Shown: positions 14,178 through 19,233 of the stretch, piece after piece
How positions within the stretch are numbered: the stretch's first letter is position 1
Layout of the letters: the number at the start of each line of letters is the position of its first letter
Assembly: GCA_002084435.1 (NCBI GenBank)
Contig: NBLG01000019.1
Coordinates: 1-19,233, forward strand
Direction of reading: 5' to 3'
Length of the DNA: 19,233 bases
Origin: Tenericutes bacterium 4572_104
GTDB taxonomy: Bacteria > Bacillota_I > Bacilli_A > Izemoplasmatales > UBA5603
Translations under genes and position numbers: made by a program
Notes under the pieces: generated by a model
Told to the model about the DNA's origin: nothing
What the model saw: only the letters and a program-made list of their open reading frames with translations
Databases searched by the model: none

Positions 14178-15362
14178 ATGAGAAAAATAATGGCTGTAAA
14201 TGCTGGGAGCTCATCTTTAAAATTTCAATTATTAGAAATGCCGGAAGAAAAATTAATTACTAGTGGAATTGTTGAAAGAATTGGAATGGAAAATTCTGTT
14301 TTTTCAATAAAATTAAACGGGAAAGAAATTGAAGAAACATTAGATATTAAAAATCATAGTGTAGCTGTTAATATTTTATTGAATAAGTTAATTGATTTAA
14401 AAATAATTAAAGAATTTGATGAGATTTCAGGAGTTGGACATAGAGTAGTTCATGGTGGAGACAAAATTAGTGAATCAGTTGTTTTAGGTGATGATGAAAT
14501 TGAATATTTAGAAAAAATCGTTGATTTAGCACCATTACACTTAGGTCCTAATTTAGTTGGGATAAAGGCGTTTAAAAAGTTATTACCACATGTTAAAAAC
14601 GTTGGAGTATTTGATACAGCGTTTCATCATACTATTCCTGAAGAAGCTTTCTTATATTCAGTTCCTTATGAATGGTATACAGATTATAAAGTAAGAAAAT
14701 ATGGTTTTCATGGAACAAGTCATAAATATGTATCTTATAGATGTGCTGAAATTTTAGGAAAGAAACCTGAAGAAGTAAATGTTATTGTTGCTCATATTGG
14801 TAATGGAGCTTCAATATGTGCTGTAAAACATGGTGAATCAGTGGATACTTCTATGGGATTTACTCCACTTGAAGGTATACCTATGGGAACAAGATCTGGT
14901 AATATTGACCCTGCAATTATAGAATATATGATGAATAAGAAAAATATGACGGTTAACGAAATAACTAATTATTTAAATAAAAAATCAGGGTATATTGGAT
15001 TATCAGGACTTTCATCTGATTCTAGAGATTTAGTTGAAGCTTCTAAGAAAGGGAACCATCGCGCTCAATTAGCCATTGACGTTCAAGCTAAAAGAATAGC
15101 TGATTACATCGCTAGTTATTATGTATATATGGGTGGAGCTGACGCAATTGTTTTCACAGCTGGTATTGGTGAAAATGCGATAACAACTAGAGAAAACATT
15201 ATTAATCGATTAGCTGTTTTAGGAGCTAAGATTGATAAAGAAAGAAATAATTGCCGTAGAATAGAACAACTTATTTCGGCAGACGATTCCAAAATTAAAG
15301 TATTTGTTATTCCTACAAACGAAGAGGTAATGATTGCTAGAGACACTTTGGCTTTATTATAA
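14178..15362 (+). CDS. ackA: Acetate kinase
   Basis: 394 residues, the normal length. Acetate kinase makes ATP from acetyl phosphate and ADP in the cytosol, the last step of acetate fermentation, and can run backwards to activate acetate. Signatures: NAGSSSLKFQL at the start, GHRVVHGG (about 87-94), FDTAFHHTIPEEAFLYSVP (catalytic Asp), YGFHGTSHKYVS, AHIGNGASICAVKHGESVDT, GIPMGTRSGNIDP, FTAGIGEN and the C-terminal NEEVMIARDT. AGGAG (14164-14168) overlaps the stop of the preceding gene. No phosphotransacetylase gene is in the window. A long terminator follows within 11 nt. Confidence 0.98.
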   Translation: MRKIMAVNAGSSSLKFQLLEMPEEKLITSGIVERIGMENSVFSIKLNGKEIEETLDIKNHSVAVNILLNKLIDLKIIKEFDEISGVGHRVVHGGDKISESVVLGDDEIEYLEKIVDLAPLHLGPNLVGIKAFKKLLPHVKNVGVFDTAFHHTIPEEAFLYSVPYEWYTDYKVRKYGFHGTSHKYVSYRCAEILGKKPEEVNVIVAHIGNGASICAVKHGESVDTSMGFTPLEGIPMGTRSGNIDPAIIEYMMNKKNMTVNEITNYLNKKSGYIGLSGLSSDSRDLVEASKKGNHRAQLAIDVQAKRIADYIASYYVYMGGADAIVFTAGIGENAITTRENIINRLAVLGAKIDKERNNCRRIEQLISADDSKIKVFVIPTNEEVMIARDTLALL

Positions 15363-15363
15363 A
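15334..15363 (+). promoter_or_regulatory. Possible promoter for the surface protein, inside the end of ackA
   Basis: TTGCTA (15334-15339), 18-bp spacer, TATAAA (15358-15363). A start near 15370 would place the hairpin 15373-15412 at the very 5' end of the surface-protein mRNA. Weak boxes; AT-rich DNA yields such matches easily. Confidence 0.3.
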
Positions 15364-15372
15364 AGAAAATAT

Positions 15373-15412
15373 AAACTCCTTTCAGTAATATGTTACTGAA
15401 GGGAGTTTTTTT
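15373..15412 (+). terminator. Long terminator of ackA, also carrying the next gene's ribosome site
   Basis: A 16-bp stem (AAACTCCTTTCAGTAA / TTACTGAAGGGAGTTT, one wobble), loop TATG, T7 tail. The 3' arm contains GAAGGGAG, the only purine-rich ribosome site for the ATG at 15413, which directly follows the T-run. When the hairpin forms, that site is paired. Confidence 0.88.
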
Positions 15413-16759
15413 ATGTTGTATATATATTTTTTTATTAATTTAGTTTTATCCTTAGCCAATATAGGAATAAATACAATGTGCGAGAATGATTTACAAGTTT
15501 TAAATGGATATTATCATAATGAAGAATATTATTTAGAATATGGATCCATATATTATGAAAATGGCGATACTAATGGATTTATACGCATAAAAGATAGTGA
15601 GAACCAAAATTTAATAAAGGAAATAGAATATGATGGAAATAACATTGAAATATTTAAATATTTAGCTGAAATAGATGATGATTCTTTTTTAGTTGTTTGT
15701 GAACAATATAAACAAACTAATGATTATGAAATTCCCACTTTTAATCAAACAATAATACTTAGATATGATTTTTATGGAAATTTATTAGAAGAATCAGTAT
15801 TTTATGAAAAGTATATAGAGTATCATAATCATAATCATTATTTAGTGATGATTGATAAATCTAATAAAGCAATATACTTAAATTCAAAAGGTAAACCATT
15901 AGATAATCCTGAAATTAATAATGAATATTATGATAAATATAAAGATCAATTTCAAGGAATGGCTTTTATAAACGGAGATAGTGTAGATAGTATTAATATA
16001 GATTACCCAGGTATCTATTCAATTGAAATTAAAGATAAAAATTACAGCTTTTCATACTTAGTTACAATCATACCTAAGGTAAGTATTATTGGTGAAAAAT
16101 ATCAAGATTACTATATAGGTGAAATTAAAATCATAGCTAAAGGTATTATTTATTTAAATAACGAAGAATATATAAGTGATTCAATAATTGATATTCCAGG
16201 AAATTATAATATTACTATATATGGTGAAAATGAATATCAATATTCAAGAGACTTTACTATATTACCAAAAATATCATATTTTGATGGTTCTAATAATTTT
16301 AATTTTAAGGATAATTTAGAAATCAAAAAACCGATTAAAATATACTCTAATGGTACTGCTATCTTAATTGATGGAGATATCTATAATTCTGAATATATAA
16401 ATAAAATAGGTCATCACACATTAACTGTATATGGAGTTAGTGGTTATTATGTTTCTTTAAGTTTTACTATATTTCCTTCAGTTAGCGGAATAGAGGACGG
16501 TAAAACATATGATTCAGTTAATCTTCATATTTTTGGAAATGCATATTTAAATGATGAATTAATTACAGGAGATTTATTACTTACAGAACCAGGAGAGTAT
16601 AATTTAAATTTAATGTTTGAAGGCGATGTATATAAGAGCTATTCATTCATTATTAACATAGCTGAAGAGAATAAAGAAAAATCTAAACCTTTATATTCTA
16701 CTATCTTTTTTATATTTGTTATTTCTGTAGGAGGATATTATATTTTTCGTAAGAAATAG
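15413..16759 (+). CDS. Putative surface protein with four Ig-like repeats and a C-terminal membrane anchor
   Basis: 448 residues, no family recognised. Residues 1-20 are hydrophobic (FFINLVLSLANIGIN), like a signal peptide or anchor but without the usual leading positive charges. Residues 23-190 are beta-rich, with propeller-like strands (QTIILRYDFYGNLLEES). Four beta-sandwich repeats follow, recognisable from PG-Y-turn strands at about 197 (DYPGIYSIEI), 260 (DIPGNYNITI), 330 (NKIGHHTLTV) and 391 (TEPGEYNLNL), each ending in F-T-I-x-P or similar; spacing is 61-70 residues, typical of bacterial Ig-like domains. Residues 428-445 form a membrane helix (FFIFVISVGGYYIF) and the chain ends RKK; there is no LPxTG. 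So it is likely held on the outer face by its C-terminus. The ATG at 15413 uses the terminator-embedded GGGAG; an alternative ATG at 15476 has a weak AGGAAT and would remove the signal. Confidence 0.75.
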   Translation: MLYIYFFINLVLSLANIGINTMCENDLQVLNGYYHNEEYYLEYGSIYYENGDTNGFIRIKDSENQNLIKEIEYDGNNIEIFKYLAEIDDDSFLVVCEQYKQTNDYEIPTFNQTIILRYDFYGNLLEESVFYEKYIEYHNHNHYLVMIDKSNKAIYLNSKGKPLDNPEINNEYYDKYKDQFQGMAFINGDSVDSINIDYPGIYSIEIKDKNYSFSYLVTIIPKVSIIGEKYQDYYIGEIKIIAKGIIYLNNEEYISDSIIDIPGNYNITIYGENEYQYSRDFTILPKISYFDGSNNFNFKDNLEIKKPIKIYSNGTAILIDGDIYNSEYINKIGHHTLTVYGVSGYYVSLSFTIFPSVSGIEDGKTYDSVNLHIFGNAYLNDELITGDLLLTEPGEYNLNLMFEGDVYKSYSFIINIAEENKEKSKPLYSTIFFIFVISVGGYYIFRKK

Positions 16760-16776
16760 AGTTTTATTATCGATTA

Positions 16777-16785
16777 TGTTATAAT
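16777..16785 (+). promoter_or_regulatory. Extended -10 promoter (TGT-TATAAT) for dnaE
   Basis: TG-T-TATAAT ends 16 nt before the GTG start; no good -35. The leader would be only about ten bases, just enough for the GGTGAG ribosome site (16792-16797). Confidence 0.45.
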
Positions 16786-16801
16786 AATTTTGGTGAGTAA
16801 C

Positions 16802-19233
16802 GTGATTGATTTTAATCTATATGTTCAAAGTACATATTCCATGAATGGAAGTATAATCGATATTGATAAATTTGTATCTCAAGCAAAAAAAATGGGATAT
16901 AAAACACTTGCCTTAGTGGATCAAACTCATATGTATGGAGCACTTAAATTTTATAAAAAATGTCTTGAGGTTGGCATTAAACCTATTATCGGATTACAAA
17001 CATCTGTCAAATCCGATATTTTTGGGTTGTATGATGTTTTGTTAATTGCGAAGAATATCGTTGGTTATAAAAATCTTATTCAGTTAAGTTCAATAGCTGC
17101 TTTTAAAGAAAATATTTCTTTGTCGGACTTAAAAAAATATCAAAGTAACTTAGCTATTATATTAAAAACAGATGAAGGATTAATTAAAGATCATTTAGTT
17201 GAGGATAACATTAATTTAGTTAAACAAATTATCAAAGAAGTTTCAAATGAAGTTTCTTTATTTTATATAGGCTTAGATTTAAATGATTATCAGTTTGAAT
17301 TACAAGTAGCTCCTAAATTAAAAACACTTGGAAATTTAATTATCGTAAATAAAGTAAAATATTATAATAAAGAAGATAATAAAACATCAAATATTTTAAG
17401 TAAGATATTACATGAAAATTTTAGTGATATTGGTATATTTCAAAACGATGAAGTATATTATCATTTAAAGACATTAAAAGAAATGGATAATATGTATTTG
17501 CAATATACACAAGCAATTAAAAATAGTATGGATTTTATTAATTCCTGTGATTTGATTATTGATTTAACAAAGCGACATTTACCTAAATATCCAATAAGTG
17601 ATGCTTATGAAAGGCTTATTTCACTTGCTAATAAAGGATTAAAACGAAGATTGATGCAAAAAGGAATATATGAAGCATCATATAAAGAGTATAAAAAAAG
17701 ATTGGATTATGAGATAAATATAATTCATAAAATGGGATATGAAGATTATTTCTTAATTGTATGGGATTTTGTTTTATACGCAAAAAAACATGATATCTTA
17801 GTAGGACCAGGGAGAGGTTCTGCGGCAGGGTCTTTAGTGGCTTATGTATTAGGCATTGTAGATGTTGACCCTATAGAACACGATTTGTATTTCGAACGAT
17901 TTTTAAATCCCGAAAGAATTACAATGCCTGATATTGATATGGATTTTCCTGATGATAAAAGAGAAGAAGTTATCCAATATGTTATGGATAAATATGGAAA
18001 AGATAAAGCAGTTTCAATTATTACTTTTGGAACATTTCAGGGAAAATCAGCCATAAGAGATGTTGGAAGAGTTTTAGGTATTGATACTGTTGTTTTAGAT
18101 GAGTTAAGTAAAACGTTATCTAAAACAGATAATTCTATAAAAATATTTAAGGAAAAATATGTAAAAGAATATACTTATTATACTAATATACCTGAAATAA
18201 AAGAATTGATTGAAACAGCTGAAAAATTGACCGGACTTGTAAAGCATATTTCAACACATGCAGCTGGGATTATAATTTCAGGTGAAGATATACGCGAATA
18301 TTCCCCAATACAACCAGGACTTATGGATGCTTATCAAACACAGTTTGAAGCAACTGATTTAGAAAGTATAGGTTTATTAAAGTTTGATTTTCTTGGATTA
18401 AGGAACCTAGCAACTATTAAAGAAACCCTAGATTTAATTGAAAAAAGTGAAGGCAAGAAAGTAAATATTTATAAGGTGCCTTTAGATAATCCGAAAACCT
18501 TTGATTTATTAAAAAGAGTACAAACATTAGGCATTTTTCAATTAGAATCGAGAGGTATGATGGATTTAGTTAGTGGAATGCAGATTTCTAAGTTTTCAGA
18601 AATCGCAACTTGTATTTCTTTATATAGACCAGGCCCTATGGAAAATATACCGTCCTTTTTGAGAAGACATAATAATGAAGAAAGAATTACTTACCCTCAT
18701 ATAGATTTAAAACCTATATTAAAATCTACAAATGGTATAATAGTTTATCAAGAACAGATAATGGCAATAGCTAATAAGTTTGCTGGATACTCATTGGGCG
18801 AAGCAGATGTACTTCGTAGAGCCGTTTCTAAAAAGAAAAAAGAAATTCTAGAAAACGAAAGAAAGAAATTTGTTCAAGGATCAATAAAACAAGGATATTC
18901 AGAAAAAGTAGCCAATATAATTTATGATTATATTGTTAAATTTGCTAATTATGGATTCAATAAAAGTCACGCTGTAGCTTATGCTTTAGTAGGATATTGG
19001 ATGGCTTATTTAAAAGCTAACTATGGTAAATATTTCATGTCTGTTTTATTAAATTCACAGATTGGTTCAGTTAGAGGAACTAAAGCATATATAAAAGAAG
19101 CGAAGAATTTGGGTATAGAAATACTGCCTCCAAGAATTAATAAGTCAAATATTAATTACATTCCCGAAAACGGTAATTTAAGATTCCCAATTAAGGGAAT
19201 CAAAGGGGTTGGACAAATCGCAGCTAAACAAGT
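16802..19233 (+). CDS. dnaE: DNA polymerase III subunit alpha, DnaE (N-terminal 810 codons, cut by window edge)
   Basis: Replicative polymerase catalytic subunit. The frame is open from GTG 16802 to the window end; the family is usually 1000-1150 residues. GGTGAG (16792-16797) points to GTG 16802; another in-frame GTG at 16793 is inside that site. Domains: PHP (1 to about 205), palm with GPGRGSAAGS (335-344), the catalytic pair in PDIDMDF (D377, D379) and the third Asp in KFDFLGLRNL (D529), then ISLYRPGPMENIP, YQEQIMAIA and FNKSHAVAYALVGYWMAYLK. The polymerase site is intact. The PHP domain is not: FNLYVQSTYSMNG stands where FVHLHVHSEYSLLDG is usual, and VDQTHMYGA where TDHGNMFGA is usual, so the metal ligands are gone. 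It resembles Bacillus DnaE rather than PolC or E. coli DnaE. Confidence 0.97.
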   Translation, partial: MIDFNLYVQSTYSMNGSIIDIDKFVSQAKKMGYKTLALVDQTHMYGALKFYKKCLEVGIKPIIGLQTSVKSDIFGLYDVLLIAKNIVGYKNLIQLSSIAAFKENISLSDLKKYQSNLAIILKTDEGLIKDHLVEDNINLVKQIIKEVSNEVSLFYIGLDLNDYQFELQVAPKLKTLGNLIIVNKVKYYNKEDNKTSNILSKILHENFSDIGIFQNDEVYYHLKTLKEMDNMYLQYTQAIKNSMDFINSCDLIIDLTKRHLPKYPISDAYERLISLANKGLKRRLMQKGIYEASYKEYKKRLDYEINIIHKMGYEDYFLIVWDFVLYAKKHDILVGPGRGSAAGSLVAYVLGIVDVDPIEHDLYFERFLNPERITMPDIDMDFPDDKREEVIQYVMDKYGKDKAVSIITFGTFQGKSAIRDVGRVLGIDTVVLDELSKTLSKTDNSIKIFKEKYVKEYTYYTNIPEIKELIETAEKLTGLVKHISTHAAGIIISGEDIREYSPIQPGLMDAYQTQFEATDLESIGLLKFDFLGLRNLATIKETLDLIEKSEGKKVNIYKVPLDNPKTFDLLKRVQTLGIFQLESRGMMDLVSGMQISKFSEIATCISLYRPGPMENIPSFLRRHNNEERITYPHIDLKPILKSTNGIIVYQEQIMAIANKFAGYSLGEADVLRRAVSKKKKEILENERKKFVQGSIKQGYSEKVANIIYDYIVKFANYGFNKSHAVAYALVGYWMAYLKANYGKYFMSVLLNSQIGSVRGTKAYIKEAKNLGIEILPPRINKSNINYIPENGNLRFPIKGIKGVGQIAAKQ

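Noticed and set aside
1..19233. Use of TGA as tryptophan, as in Mycoplasma
   Set aside because: All tryptophans in the clear genes are TGG, and no conserved reading frame requires TGA to be read through; the broken genes are better explained by deletions.

Overview
This is an AT-rich chromosomal window, probably from a low-GC Firmicutes-type bacterium or a free-living relative of the Mollicutes (Acholeplasma, Izemoplasma or Haloplasma-like). The reasons are strongly AT-biased codons, AGGAGG/AGGTGA ribosome sites, many U-tailed hairpin terminators, the ytxK-like/ackA gene order known from Bacilli, a DnaE closest to the Bacillus DnaE type, and tryptophan written as TGG with TGA apparently kept as a stop. 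No species can be named from this. Most of the window is housekeeping and transport; decay is concentrated in the first 2.4 kb and in the 4.67-7.5 kb stretch.

Layout. 1-2418: a fragment of an unidentified, possibly mobile gene meets two divergent broken genes. One is a 5TM-PAS-GGDEF signalling protein whose GGDEF motif has been lost through an out-of-frame deletion. The other is a DUF89 (ARMT1-like) phosphatase split by a frameshift. 2562-4640: a divergent EF-G paralogue with its own promoter and terminator. 4671-4900: scraps of an unidentified gene next to GACCT-type hairpins. 5020-5526 (minus): a membrane-bound XRE regulator with a candidate self-operator. 5527-6042: non-coding, with one isolated IS150-like end. 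6052-6900: a DegV lipid-binding protein. 7010-7175: tRNA-His and tRNA-Gln. 7182-7524: a 343-bp internally deleted IS3/IS150-group element lying between tRNA-Gln and yidD; its right tip provides the yidD stop codon.

8059-13109 is a complete nucleoside (BMP/Nup-type) ABC importer: lipoprotein receptor, double ATPase and two permeases. A terminator followed by a second promoter separates the receptor from the ATPase, which should let the receptor be made in excess. 13239-15362 is a two-gene operon of a YtxK-like methyltransferase-fold protein lacking the NPPY motif and acetate kinase. It ends in a long terminator whose 3' arm also carries the only good ribosome site of the next gene, a putative surface protein with four Ig-like repeats (15413-16759). 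The window closes inside dnaE (16802 to the edge), whose PHP domain has lost its metal ligands.

I found no CRISPR array, phage, toxin-antitoxin pair or recognisable defence system. The least explained items are the surface protein with its terminator-embedded ribosome site, the deleted IS, and the 14-bp near-palindrome shared by the two broken genes.
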